In this document: positions 1 to 8,732 of the stretch, in pieces
How positions within the stretch are numbered: position 1 is the first letter of the stretch
Layout of the letters: the number at the start of each line of letters is the position of its first letter
Source of the DNA: Burkholderia sp. WSM2232
GTDB taxonomy: Bacteria; Pseudomonadota; Gammaproteobacteria; Burkholderiales; Burkholderiaceae
DNA length: 64,000 nucleotides
Direction of reading: 5' to 3'
Assembly (NCBI RefSeq): GCF_000472545.1
Contig: NZ_AWZV01000003.1
Coordinates: 427,278-491,277, forward strand
Translations under genes and position numbers: made by a program
The notes under the pieces: model-generated
The model's database searches: none
Told to the model about the DNA's origin: nothing
What the model saw: only the letters and a program-made list of their open reading frames with translations

Positions 1-2
1 CC

Positions 3-34
3 AATGCACCAATGCACCAATGCACCAATGCACC
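3..34. repeat. 8-bp tandem repeat, four copies
   Basis: Four exact copies of AATGCACC run head to tail at the window edge. A looser repeat of ATCAACRC-like units follows at about 91-130, just downstream of the stop codon of the UbiB-like gene on the other strand. No gene is supported in 1-108. The array may continue beyond the window start. Confidence 0.8.
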
Positions 35-108
35 ACCGGCCACTCGCACCCGCACGCCACAGCATTGCCTCAGCACATCGACATACGCTCCATCAACACA
101 TCACCGCA

Positions 109-1668
109 TCAACGCATCAACAACATCGTCCCCGCGCCGAGAATCCCGCCGCACACCGCGCACGCCCACAAAAGCGCACGCGTGCGCCGATATTCGCGCC
201 CGATCTCGACCAGCAACTGAGCCTGCTGCCCCGGCGTGCGCGCGCGGTCGTGCTCGTGCTGCAGGTAGCGCACCGCGAGTTGCGGCACGCGCGGCAACAT
301 ATGCGCGAGATGCGGCAGTTCACGTGAAATGCGCTTGAGCCAACCGCGATGGTCGACGTCGCGCCGCGCGATTTCCACAACGACGCGCCGCGCGATATTC
401 CACGTATCCACGCCCGGATGCAGCGCGCGCGCCAGCATCTCCGCTTGCTGGAACGAGCGTTGCGCGGTGGCGAGGCGGCCGGACACGGCGCCGTCGAATG
501 GATGCACCGCGTGCAGCAGATGGTGAAACAGCGCGCCCGCCGAGCGCTCCTGCGGGGCGGCCGCAAAGTGCGCTTCGGCGCGCGTGCGCAATTCGGCTTC
601 CAGCAATTCGGCGCGCGTGTCGTGCGGCACGTGGCCCGCCTCGCGATGCAGTTGCGCAAGCCGTCCGTAATCCTGCTGGAACAGCGCGCTTGCGCCGTGC
701 ACGAAGAACTCGCGCTCGCCGGTCGACAGGCTCGACATGATGGAGAACTCCGCGAGTACCAGCCGCCCCAGCGAATCCGCTTCGACGCTCACGCGAACCC
801 GCCTTGCATCGAGCGTCGCATGAAAGAAGCCGTGCTCGAAGGCCTGCTCGGTCACCACTTCGACGATATGCGCCGCGAGCGGCGCCAGCTTCACGCCGTG
901 CGCATGCAGGCCGCGCAGGTCGCTCGCCGGCAGCGTGTCGATGCGCTGCATGGTCAGCGTATGGTTCGTACACAGGTCCCAGATCACGTTGGGCACGACA
1001 AGGCGCGGGTCGCCTTCGAAGTGATGGCCGGTCTGGCTCAGGTTGGCGGCCTCCGCGCGCAGATCGAAGCGGCGCAGCAGGTCGTCGGTGAAGGTCTGCG
1101 CCAGCGCTCGCAGCCGCAGGCGGCGCGCGGTGCCCGAAAGTTTTTCGAGCCAACGCGCGACCCAGCGCAGCAGCGCGAGCTCGTCGCCGATCTGTTGCAA
1201 CTGGCCGGCGCGCAGCAGCTTGATCGCCACCTCGCGATGACCGTTGATCGGCGTGATGAGCCGCGCGATATGCGTCTGCTCGGCAAAACCGCTGCGCACG
1301 GGTATCAGATCGACCGCGCTGAAGAGAGTGGCGAGCGGCCGGCCGAACGCGCGCGCCAACGCTTCTTCGGACTCGTGCGGCGGCAACGGCGCTTCCAGAT
1401 GGTCGACGGCGTCGATCGCGTCGTGCAACGTGGCGCTTGCCAGTTCAGGACGCTCGAGCAGCGCCTTCGCGAAACGGCCGGCCAGCGGGCCGAGCGCCGG
1501 CAGCACGCCGTGAACGCCGCGCGCGCTGCCCGGCGACGCATGCACGCGGCCGACCAGTTCGATCATCCAGTGGAGCTTGCGGCCTGGCGGTGCGGCGAGC
1601 CAGATCAGGCGCGCGCCGTAACGCAGCGCGTGGTAGAGCAGCAGTAAGCGGCGAAACAGTGGCGGCAT
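109..1668 (-). CDS. UbiB/ABC1-family protein with degraded kinase motifs
   Basis: This 519-residue protein has the overall plan of the UbiB/ABC1/ADCK family, whose members support ubiquinone synthesis at the inner membrane. Retained family signatures are the AIKLLR segment with Lys150, the RAEAAN stretch near 204-209 and a C-terminal hydrophobic helix near 497-518. The defining motifs are altered. The KxGQ motif reads RFAK (65-68), the catalytic HADxHPGN loop reads HATLDARR (283-290), and the metal-binding DFG reads EFS (308-310). Catalytic Asp and Asn are therefore missing. The ATG at 1668 begins a typical hydrophobic/basic N-terminus. It follows the molybdenum hydroxylase genes on the same strand with a gap of about 110 bp. 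It is probably a pseudokinase with a structural or lipid-binding role; that role is inference. Confidence 0.72.
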   Translation of the reverse strand: MPPLFRRLLLLYHALRYGARLIWLAAPPGRKLHWMIELVGRVHASPGSARGVHGVLPALGPLAGRFAKALLERPELASATLHDAIDAVDHLEAPLPPHESEEALARAFGRPLATLFSAVDLIPVRSGFAEQTHIARLITPINGHREVAIKLLRAGQLQQIGDELALLRWVARWLEKLSGTARRLRLRALAQTFTDDLLRRFDLRAEAANLSQTGHHFEGDPRLVVPNVIWDLCTNHTLTMQRIDTLPASDLRGLHAHGVKLAPLAAHIVEVVTEQAFEHGFFHATLDARRVRVSVEADSLGRLVLAEFSIMSSLSTGEREFFVHGASALFQQDYGRLAQLHREAGHVPHDTRAELLEAELRTRAEAHFAAAPQERSAGALFHHLLHAVHPFDGAVSGRLATAQRSFQQAEMLARALHPGVDTWNIARRVVVEIARRDVDHRGWLKRISRELPHLAHMLPRVPQLAVRYLQHEHDRARTPGQQAQLLVEIGREYRRTRALLWACAVCGGILGAGTMLLMR

Positions 1669-1777
1669 CGGCGTTCAATCGGCGGCAATGCGGCGCGCGC
1701 GAAAGCGCGGCGCCGCTGAGCCAGGACGCTCAGATTATCAGGGATGCGCGCGCGCCGCCGCATTCACGCCGAATTCT

Positions 1778-4090
1778 CTACGCGTCGATACGCCGGCGCA
1801 GGCTGTCGCCCGCCAGCGGCATGTCGCGCAGGCGCTGGCCGGTCGCGTCGAATAGCGCGTTGCCGAGGGCGCCCGCTGTCGGTCCCATCGACGCCTCCGC
1901 TGCGCCGAGAAACGGCGCGCCTGGCCGGTCGATCAGATGCACGTTGATGCTGCGCGGCGCGGCGGAGAACCGCAGAATCGGATAGCTGCTCCAGTCGAAG
2001 CTGCGGATCCTGCTCGTGTCGAACTGCAGTGCTTCGTACAGCGTCCAGCTCGCCGACTGGATCACGCCGCCCTCTATCTGGTTGCGAATGCCGTCTGGGT
2101 TCACGATCTGCCCCGCGTCCACGGCTGCTTCGGCGTGTTCGAGAATCACCTGGCCGGTTTCCGGCACGACCGACACCTCGACAGCCACCGCCACGTAGGC
2201 CATCAGGTTCTTGTACTTCGCGAAGCCAAAGCCGACACCGTGATTGCGTTTGCGCGGCGCGCGGGGCCAGCCGAATTTTTCTGCGGCGAGCCGGATCACG
2301 TCGCGCGCCCGCTGGTCCTGCATGTGCTTGAGCCGGAACGCGACCGGGTCGGCGCCAGCGGCGGCGGCCAGCTCGTCCATGAAAGTCTCGATGGAGAACA
2401 CGTTCATATGCGCGCCGAGCGAGCGCATGGCCGACGTATGCAGCGGCATGGTCGGCGAGAAGTTGTTCATCACCTGCATATTCGGCAGCGCATACAGCGG
2501 AATGCCGTTGCGGTCGCCGCCGCCTTCGGGCTGCACCATCGGCACGGAAGGCGCGGGCTCGAACGGCCTGTCGAGCAACTGCGCCGGAATCAGCCGGCCC
2601 GCGTTGACGATCCGCTCATTGTGCGAGCTGCTCCACAGCGCGTAGTTCCAGTCGACGATGTTGCCGCCCGCATCCAGCGAAGCCTTCACCTCGGTGACCA
2701 TGGCCGGCGTGTAGTGATCCCACGTATGTTCCTGTTCGCGCATCCACTGCACGCGCACCGGCCGGCCTTCCATCTCGCGCGCGATCAGGGCGGCATGCGC
2801 GGCGACGTCGTCCGCGCCGTTGTGTCCGTAGCAGCCGGAGCCTTCAACATGAATGCAGCGGATCGTGTCCTTGGGCATCGAGAGCATTTCCGCCAGCCCG
2901 TCGCGCAGCGGATATACGCCTTGCGAATGCGTCCATACGGTCATCGCGCCGTCCTTGAACAGCCCGACCGCGCAGGACGGCCCAATGGAGCCGTGCATCA
3001 TGTAGCGCTTCGTATAGGTTGCGCCGAGCGTCTTCACAGCCGCGCCGCTCGCCTTGTGCGTATTGGCGATTTCAATATGCTCGGTGCAGAGCTTGCGCAA
3101 ATCGCGATGAACCGTGGCGGGATCGGGCAGCGCGCGGCCGGCGCTCCATTCGCTGCCTGCCGCGAGCGCGCGCTGCGCCTGCACGGCCTGCCATTCGCCT
3201 TTCGCGACCACCGCGAGCATGCTGCCGTTTTGCACCACCTTGAGTACGCCGGGCATCTTCAGGACCTCGGTTGTATTGGTGCGCAGAAGCCGCGCCTCGT
3301 ACACAGGCGGCATGACCACGCGCGCGTGCACCATGCCCGGCATCAGCATGTCCTGCACGTAACTGACGCCGCCCGTCACCTTGCGCGGAATGTCCACGCG
3401 CGGCAACGAGGTGCCGATCACGCGGAAAGTTGCCGGATCCTTCAGCGGCGAAAGAGGCGCTGCCATGCGATGCAGGTCGACGAAGCCGACGGCTTCGCCG
3501 TAAGTCATGCTGCGGCCGTCGGGCGCCTTGATGACCGAGTCGCGCGTGCTGAGCAGATTGCTTTGGATGCCGAAGCGTTTTGCCGCGGCCTCCACCAGCA
3601 GCGCCCGCACCTGCGCCGACGCGTTGAGCAGCGCGCTGCCGCTGTCGGCAATCGTATGGCTGCCGGCCGTGAGGCCCTCGTCGGGCGAGGCGCCGGTGTC
3701 GGCGGTAAGAAAGGTAATGAGCCCGGGCGCCATTGCCAGTTCTTCGGCGGCAATCTGCAGCAGCGCAGTGCGCACGCCGGTGCCCAGTTCCACCTTGCCG
3801 GTGTACACAGTGACCTTGCCCGCGCGGTCGATCCTGATCCACGAATCGAGGTAGGGGTTGGTTTTAAGGCTGCCCGCGAGCGCCTGGGTCGCCTTGCCGA
3901 TGTGCACGGCTGCGCCTTCGTCCGCAATCACTTCCTGCGCCAGCGCGTTGACACCGGGAAACATGCTGAAGCTCACGAGAAGCGCGCTGCCCAGCATGAA
4001 GCGGCGGCGGCTTTCGTCGATGGGGTCGTCCACGTGCTGGTCCAGGCCGGGGCCGGTGCGTTGTTCGGTGTGTTCGTCGCTGCGGCTCAT
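1778..4090 (-). CDS. Molybdopterin-binding subunit of a xanthine oxidase-family hydroxylase
   Basis: Large catalytic subunit (770 aa) of a periplasmic molybdenum hydroxylase of the isoquinoline 1-oxidoreductase/aldehyde oxidase type. A twin-arginine signal (RRRFMLGSALLVSF) is visible near residues 26-40, so folded export by Tat is expected. Family blocks include the substrate-domain stretch containing FMDELAAAAGADP and a C-terminal GAAEASMGP segment that carries the usual active-site Glu. The ATG at 4090 was chosen because it forms an ATGA overlap with the upstream 2Fe-2S gene; the longer in-frame start would run 39 codons back into that gene. Electrons would pass to the 2Fe-2S subunit and then to the triheme cytochrome c. 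The substrate (aldehyde or N-heterocycle) cannot be read from the sequence. Confidence 0.88.
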   Translation of the reverse strand: MSRSDEHTEQRTGPGLDQHVDDPIDESRRRFMLGSALLVSFSMFPGVNALAQEVIADEGAAVHIGKATQALAGSLKTNPYLDSWIRIDRAGKVTVYTGKVELGTGVRTALLQIAAEELAMAPGLITFLTADTGASPDEGLTAGSHTIADSGSALLNASAQVRALLVEAAAKRFGIQSNLLSTRDSVIKAPDGRSMTYGEAVGFVDLHRMAAPLSPLKDPATFRVIGTSLPRVDIPRKVTGGVSYVQDMLMPGMVHARVVMPPVYEARLLRTNTTEVLKMPGVLKVVQNGSMLAVVAKGEWQAVQAQRALAAGSEWSAGRALPDPATVHRDLRKLCTEHIEIANTHKASGAAVKTLGATYTKRYMMHGSIGPSCAVGLFKDGAMTVWTHSQGVYPLRDGLAEMLSMPKDTIRCIHVEGSGCYGHNGADDVAAHAALIAREMEGRPVRVQWMREQEHTWDHYTPAMVTEVKASLDAGGNIVDWNYALWSSSHNERIVNAGRLIPAQLLDRPFEPAPSVPMVQPEGGGDRNGIPLYALPNMQVMNNFSPTMPLHTSAMRSLGAHMNVFSIETFMDELAAAAGADPVAFRLKHMQDQRARDVIRLAAEKFGWPRAPRKRNHGVGFGFAKYKNLMAYVAVAVEVSVVPETGQVILEHAEAAVDAGQIVNPDGIRNQIEGGVIQSASWTLYEALQFDTSRIRSFDWSSYPILRFSAAPRSINVHLIDRPGAPFLGAAEASMGPTAGALGNALFDATGQRLRDMPLAGDSLRRRIDA

Positions 4091-4599
4091 TGCGCGCCTC
4101 CGTGGCTTGCCGCAAGTTGCGGTTTGTCGTGCGAGGCGTCGGGCTTCGGCAGATGCGCGACTTCGCGGATCGCAGCAAGAATGCGCGTATGCGTGCCGCA
4201 ACGGCACAGATTCGGCTCCATGTGCTCGAACAATTCCCGCTCGGTAGGTCGCGGATTGCGCTCAAGCAGTGCCTGCGCGCGCATGATCATGCCGGCGATG
4301 CAGTAACCGCACTGGGCGGCCTGATGATCGATGAACGACTTCTGCAGCGGACCGGGATGCTCAGGCGTGCCGAGACTTTCGATGGTGCGCACCGCCTTGT
4401 TGCCGAGCGATGCCACAGGAATCAGGCACGAGAACACCGCTTCGCCGTCCACGATCACGGTGCAGGCGCCGCATTGGCCGAGGCCGCAGCCGAACTTCGC
4501 GCCGTGCAGTTGCAAATCGTTGCGCAGCGCGTAGAGCAGCGGTGTGGAAGGATCGATGTCGAGCGCGTGCTGCACGCCGTTGACGGTGAGATGGATCAT
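4087..4599 (-). CDS. 2Fe-2S subunit of the molybdenum hydroxylase
   Basis: This 170-residue protein carries the two 2Fe-2S domains of xanthine oxidase-family small subunits. The plant-type ferredoxin cysteines lie in GCGLGQCGAC (near 37-46) and DGEAVFSC. The helical-domain cysteines lie in CGYC (97-100) and LCRCG (131-135). It has no leader of its own and probably travels out with the Tat-exported large subunit. Its start overlaps the stop of the cytochrome gene (4596-4599) and its stop overlaps the start of the large subunit (4087-4090), which indicates a tightly coupled operon in the order cytochrome, Fe-S, Mo subunit. Confidence 0.92.
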   Translation of the reverse strand: MIHLTVNGVQHALDIDPSTPLLYALRNDLQLHGAKFGCGLGQCGACTVIVDGEAVFSCLIPVASLGNKAVRTIESLGTPEHPGPLQKSFIDHQAAQCGYCIAGMIMRAQALLERNPRPTERELFEHMEPNLCRCGTHTRILAAIREVAHLPKPDASHDKPQLAASHGGAQ

Positions 4600-5882
4600 C
4601 GCGCGTTGTTCTCCTTTCTGAGCCTGGTCACCGTCGCCTCGACGTCCGTCCACGGGCCGCGCTGCGAATAGGCGGCGCGAATGTAGGAGGCCAGATCGGC
4701 AATCTGCTGGTCGTTGTAGATCTGCCCGAAAGCGGGCATGTAGTTCATGCTGTCTTCGCCGTGCCAGCCGTTGCCGCTCAGCATCATCTGGATTGCGTTG
4801 CGCGGCGTCGCGGCGTTCACCGCGGTACTGAACGCGAGCGTCGGGCGTTCGCCTATCGACTGCATGGGCGCGGCCGGTCCGTGGCATTGCGCGCAGGATG
4901 CGGCAAAGAGCGTCGCGCCGCGTTGCGCTTCGGCAGAGCGGGGGGGCTCGCGAGTGCTCGCCGTGTCGGTGGCGGCCGCGGGCCGCGGCTTCTGGATCGA
5001 CAGCAGATACGTGGCGATGGCCTGCACGTCCGCTTGCGGAACGGTGGCAAGGTCGCGCGTGACAGGCAGCATGGGACCGGCGGCGGCGCCGTGTTCGCTG
5101 GCTCTGCCGGTGCGCAGATAGGCGACGAGCTGGTCCTTCGTCCAAGGCCGCGGCGCTGCGCCGAGCGTGTTGAGCGCGGGCGCTTCCCATCCGTCGACGA
5201 TGCCTCCGTCGAACGCATGGCCCGACCTTTCGCCGCCGATCGCATTGAGCGGCGAGTGACACGACGCGCAATGGCCGAGCCCGTCCACCAGCAGCTTGCC
5301 GCGGTTCCACTCGGCGTCTTTCGATGCATCGGGCTGCTGCGTGCCCGGATGCAGAAACAGCACGTTCCAGAAAGCGAGCAGCGGACGGAAATTCAGCGGG
5401 AACATCAACTGGTTGGCGGGCGCCGTCGCCTCGACCGGTTCGCGCGTCATCAGATACGCGTAGGCCGCGGCGATGTCGCCGTCGGACATGCGCGTGAAGT
5501 GGATGTACGGAAACGCGGGATAGAGCAGGTGCCCGTCGCGCGCCACGCCGTAGCGCAGCGCGCGCGTGAACGCTTCGAGCGACCAGTTGCCGATGCCCGT
5601 CTGCACATCGGGCGTGATGTTGGTCGCGTAGATGGTGCCGAACGGCGTGGCAAGCGGCAGGCCGCCGGCGAACGGCTTGCCGCCTTTTGCCGTGTGGCAC
5701 ACGATGCAGTCGCCGAGCGCGACGACGCGTGCGCCCGCGAGTCTGGTGGGGGCGTCGAAAGCGTTTGGCGCGGGCGGGCTGATGGGCGCGAGCGCCGGCT
5801 TCCACATCAACAGGAAGGCTGCCGCCAGCGCGGCCGCTATCGCCACGCCGCCTGCCGCCAGCCATCTGGACTTGCTAGTCAT
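4596..5882 (-). CDS. Membrane-anchored triheme cytochrome c
   Basis: This 428-residue protein has three c-type heme sites, CIVCH, CASCH and CAQCH, spaced as in the cytochrome subunits of membrane-bound alcohol and aldehyde dehydrogenases. The N-terminal hydrophobic segment (about residues 6-26) serves as signal or anchor. An in-frame GTG lies two codons upstream at 5888; the ATG at 5882 was preferred because an AGGTG ribosome site sits at suitable spacing before it. It should take electrons from the hydroxylase and deliver them to a quinone or terminal oxidase. It is the first gene of the three-gene operon. Confidence 0.9.
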   Translation of the reverse strand: MTSKSRWLAAGGVAIAAALAAAFLLMWKPALAPISPPAPNAFDAPTRLAGARVVALGDCIVCHTAKGGKPFAGGLPLATPFGTIYATNITPDVQTGIGNWSLEAFTRALRYGVARDGHLLYPAFPYIHFTRMSDGDIAAAYAYLMTREPVEATAPANQLMFPLNFRPLLAFWNVLFLHPGTQQPDASKDAEWNRGKLLVDGLGHCASCHSPLNAIGGERSGHAFDGGIVDGWEAPALNTLGAAPRPWTKDQLVAYLRTGRASEHGAAAGPMLPVTRDLATVPQADVQAIATYLLSIQKPRPAAATDTASTREPPRSAEAQRGATLFAASCAQCHGPAAPMQSIGERPTLAFSTAVNAATPRNAIQMMLSGNGWHGEDSMNYMPAFGQIYNDQQIADLASYIRAAYSQRGPWTDVEATVTRLRKENNAR

Positions 5883-5969
5883 TCGCACACCTGTGATTTG
5901 CCGTGGAAGAAGCGGCGCGCAGCGCCGCGAGTGTGGACGACGCGCCGCGAGTGAGTTCGACGCGCCGCG

Positions 5970-7133
5970 TCATGCGTGGCCCGTGCGGGCCGGCAGTCCG
6001 GCAGCCGCCGCCGGCGTGTGGCCGCTCGCGCTGCCGTCGAACGGATAGTCGACGTAACCGGCGGCGTCGCCGCCATACCAGCCCGTGGTCCTCGGCGCGG
6101 CGAGCGGCGCCCCGTTGCCGATGCGCTCGACCAGATCGGGGTTTGCGATGTACGCGCGGGCAAATGCCACCAGGTCCGCGTGGCCGTCGCGGATCAGCGC
6201 CTCGGCAGCACTCACGGAAATCCCGCCGTTGACCATCAGCGTGCCCGAATACGCGCGGCGCAAGCGCCCGATAATGCGCGGCAAGTCCGGCTTGCCGCTC
6301 CAGCCGTTCGTGTCCGCCGCATGCACATAGGCCACGCCGAATTCGCCGAGCATTCTGCCGACGTAGTCGTAAGTGCCGTCCGGGTCCGCGTCTCTCACGT
6401 TGTTGTAGTGCGCATAAGGCGAGATGCGCACGCCGACCCGCTCGAGCGGCATCACCGAGCCGATTTGCTCGACGATGTCGCGCAGGAAATTCGCGCGGTT
6501 CGCCACCGAACCGCCGTACCGGTCGTCGCGCGTGTTGATGGTGGACGAGAGAAACTGATGCGGTAGATAACCGTTCGCCGCATGCACCTCGACGCCGTCG
6601 AAGCCCGCGGCCATCGCGTTTGCCGCGCCTTGGCGGAAGGCCTCGATCGTCAGCCGGATTTCGTCGAGCGACATGGCGCGCGAAGGCGTCGCGTGAATTT
6701 TTGTGTACTGACCGTTGTGCAATTGCGCCCAGACCTGCAACTGTTCGAGGTCGTCGTTCACGCCCGAAGGCGAGAGCGGCACCTCGCCGCCGAGCAGAGC
6801 GAACGAACTGACGCGCCCGCTATGCCACAACTGCATGAAAATGCGCCCGCCCTCGGCGTGCACCTGGCTCGTGACGGTGCGCCAGCCTTCAATCTGCTCC
6901 GCCGTGAAAATGCCGGGCGTCAGGTCGAACGCCGCCGAGGCTGCGCTGACGTTGGTCGCTTCGCTGACGATCAATCCCGCCGACGCGCGCTGCGCGTAGT
7001 AGCGCGCCATCAGTTCCGTGGGGCGTCCGTGCGAGGGCGCCCGCGAGCGCGTCATCGGCGCCATGGCGACGCGGTTGCGCAACTGCAGGCCGGACAGATC
7101 GTAACCGTCGAGCAAAGGAGAAAGTGAGGACAT
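5970..7133 (-). CDS. nemA: Old yellow enzyme-family alkene reductase (NemA-like)
   Basis: A 387-residue FMN-dependent ene-reductase of the OYE family, which reduces activated C=C bonds such as those of enones, maleimides and nitro compounds with NAD(P)H. Visible family marks are the N-terminal MAPMTRSRA block, QLWHSGR, the active-site VHAANGYLPHQF (His and Asn that hold the substrate oxygen), DDRYGGS and the C-terminal YGGDAAGYVDYP. The ATG at 7133 has AAGGA nine bases upstream; a longer frame exists but has no conserved residues. About 20 residues at the C-terminus extend beyond the E. coli NemA length. It lies between the MFS gene and the molybdenum hydroxylase genes on one strand, all facing a divergent LysR gene. 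Confidence 0.88.
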   Translation of the reverse strand: MSSLSPLLDGYDLSGLQLRNRVAMAPMTRSRAPSHGRPTELMARYYAQRASAGLIVSEATNVSAASAAFDLTPGIFTAEQIEGWRTVTSQVHAEGGRIFMQLWHSGRVSSFALLGGEVPLSPSGVNDDLEQLQVWAQLHNGQYTKIHATPSRAMSLDEIRLTIEAFRQGAANAMAAGFDGVEVHAANGYLPHQFLSSTINTRDDRYGGSVANRANFLRDIVEQIGSVMPLERVGVRISPYAHYNNVRDADPDGTYDYVGRMLGEFGVAYVHAADTNGWSGKPDLPRIIGRLRRAYSGTLMVNGGISVSAAEALIRDGHADLVAFARAYIANPDLVERIGNGAPLAAPRTTGWYGGDAAGYVDYPFDGSASGHTPAAAAGLPARTGHA

Positions 7134-7317
7134 GCTGGTTATTCCTTGGCGAGCCATGCAGCGTCGTTCAGGCACAGGCACATTGCAGGCAAGCGTATCG
7201 CCGGGGCCTTGAGAATTCCTGAAGCCACGCTGAATTCTTGTTAATGAAGTCTTGTCGAGCCGGGCGGCGCGCCGCCCCGTTGCGACCGCACCGCCCTGTC
7301 GCAACCGCACTGCGCAA

Positions 7318-8532
7318 TCAACCGTGGCGCGCGGCGTGCGGGCGGCCGATCATCAGGTAATGCGCGAGCGCGACGAGCGGAAAGGCCGTGGCGACTGCCG
7401 CGACGAGCGGCCAGCCGCCATGTTCATAGAGCGGACTCGCGAGCGCGGAGCCCAATGCGCCGCCCGCGAAGATGCTGGTCATGTACAGCGCGTTCAGCCG
7501 GTTGCGGCTCGCCGCATGCAGCGCGTAGATCTCGCGCTGGCCGAGCACCATGTTCATCTGCACGGCGAAGTCCAGCACGATGCCGGTGACCACCAGTCCG
7601 ACCACGCCCCACGCCGGGTGGATCAACGCAGGCGTATAGGCGAGGGCGCCCACCACCAGTGCGATGAGCGTCGCGCGCACCGTGTGGCCCGCGTCGGCGA
7701 GCCGGCCTGCTACCGGCGCCGAGGTCGCGCCGATTGCACCGACCAGCGCGAAAATGCCGATCTGCGTTTGCGTGAGGCCGAAGTGGCGCGTCAGTTCGAC
7801 GGGAATCGCAGTCCAGAACAGGCTGAACGAGGCGAACATCAACGCCTGGTAGAACGAACGGTGCCGCAGTATCGGCATGGTGCGCAGCAGATGGCCGAGC
7901 GAGGCGATCAGTTCGAAGTACGTGGCCCGGTGATCGGGCTGGCGGCGCGGAATGGTCAACGCGAGAACGCTCGTGACGATTGCCATCAGCACGGCGGCAC
8001 CGCCGAACACCGCACGCCAGCCGAAGTGTCCGGCCACCACGCTCGAGACGGGACGCGCCAGCAGAATGCCGAGCAGCAGGCCGCTCATGATCGTGCCGAC
8101 CACCTTGCCGCGCGACTCGTCCGGTGCCAGATGCGCCGCGAGCGGAATCAGGATCTGCACGGCCACCGAACTGAAGCCGATCAGCAGGGAGATGACGAGA
8201 AACACGCTGGGTTGATGCGCGAATGCGGCGGCGGCGAGACTCGCGATGGACACCAGCGCGGTGACGATCATCAGCTTGCGGTTTTCCAGCAGGTCGCCGA
8301 GGGGCACCAGGAAAAACAGTCCGAACGCATAGCCGATCTGCGTGAGCGAGACGATCAGGCTCGCCGTGCCGCCGGACATGTGGATGTCCGGCGCGATCAG
8401 TTCGGTAATCGGCTGCGCGTAATACAGGTTGGCGACGATAGCGCCGCAGCAGAACGCAAACAGCGCGATCAGGCTTTGCGTCAGTTTGACGGGACTGCCG
8501 GCGCGGGTCGCGGCGGATAGCTGGGTTGACAT
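7318..8532 (-). CDS. MFS transporter (drug-efflux type)
   Basis: A 404-residue major facilitator with the expected 12 hydrophobic segments and no soluble domain. The start at 8532 has GGAG six bases upstream; the frame continues 15 codons further without support. It is divergent from the LysR gene at 8733 and shares its upstream region, and the old yellow enzyme gene follows on the same strand. The likely role is proton-driven export of a small xenobiotic or metabolite. The substrate is unknown. Confidence 0.85.
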   Translation of the reverse strand: MSTQLSAATRAGSPVKLTQSLIALFAFCCGAIVANLYYAQPITELIAPDIHMSGGTASLIVSLTQIGYAFGLFFLVPLGDLLENRKLMIVTALVSIASLAAAAFAHQPSVFLVISLLIGFSSVAVQILIPLAAHLAPDESRGKVVGTIMSGLLLGILLARPVSSVVAGHFGWRAVFGGAAVLMAIVTSVLALTIPRRQPDHRATYFELIASLGHLLRTMPILRHRSFYQALMFASFSLFWTAIPVELTRHFGLTQTQIGIFALVGAIGATSAPVAGRLADAGHTVRATLIALVVGALAYTPALIHPAWGVVGLVVTGIVLDFAVQMNMVLGQREIYALHAASRNRLNALYMTSIFAGGALGSALASPLYEHGGWPLVAAVATAFPLVALAHYLMIGRPHAARHG

Positions 8533-8694
8533 GACAACTCCGTGAAGTAAAGAGGCAGAAACGGTGGTTCTATGCATGAAGCCCGGCGCGCGAGACCGCG
8601 TCGCTCACCTGCGCGTCCTGGTACTTCGAGCGCGCCTGATGAAGCTTAAGCGTTGCGTGCGAGGCGCGGAATATGGCTAAAATGCAATCCGACG

Positions 8695-8709
8695 TTGCGT
8701 TTTTCGCAA
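8695..8709. promoter_or_regulatory. Candidate LysR operator in the MFS/LysR divergent region
   Basis: The palindrome TTGCG-TTTTT-CGCAA fits the T-N11-A form of LysR-type binding sites. It lies 23 bp upstream of the LysR start codon at 8733, in the 200-bp gap shared with the MFS gene. It would suit autoregulation and control of the MFS gene. No binding data are implied. Confidence 0.5.
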
Positions 8710-8732
8710 CGAAACAGTCAGTCGGGTCGCCA

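Noticed and set aside
349..1647. Long plus-strand open frame (432 codons)
   Set aside because: It is antisense to the UbiB-like gene, which has clear family blocks, and has no ribosome site or recognisable motif.
1937..4306. Long plus-strand open frame (789 codons)
   Set aside because: It is the antisense of the molybdenum hydroxylase large subunit and shows only Arg/His/Ala-rich shadow composition with no family signature.
7252..8520. Plus-strand open frame (422 codons) over the MFS gene
   Set aside because: Charged, low-complexity translation with no domains. The minus strand carries a 12-helix MFS protein.
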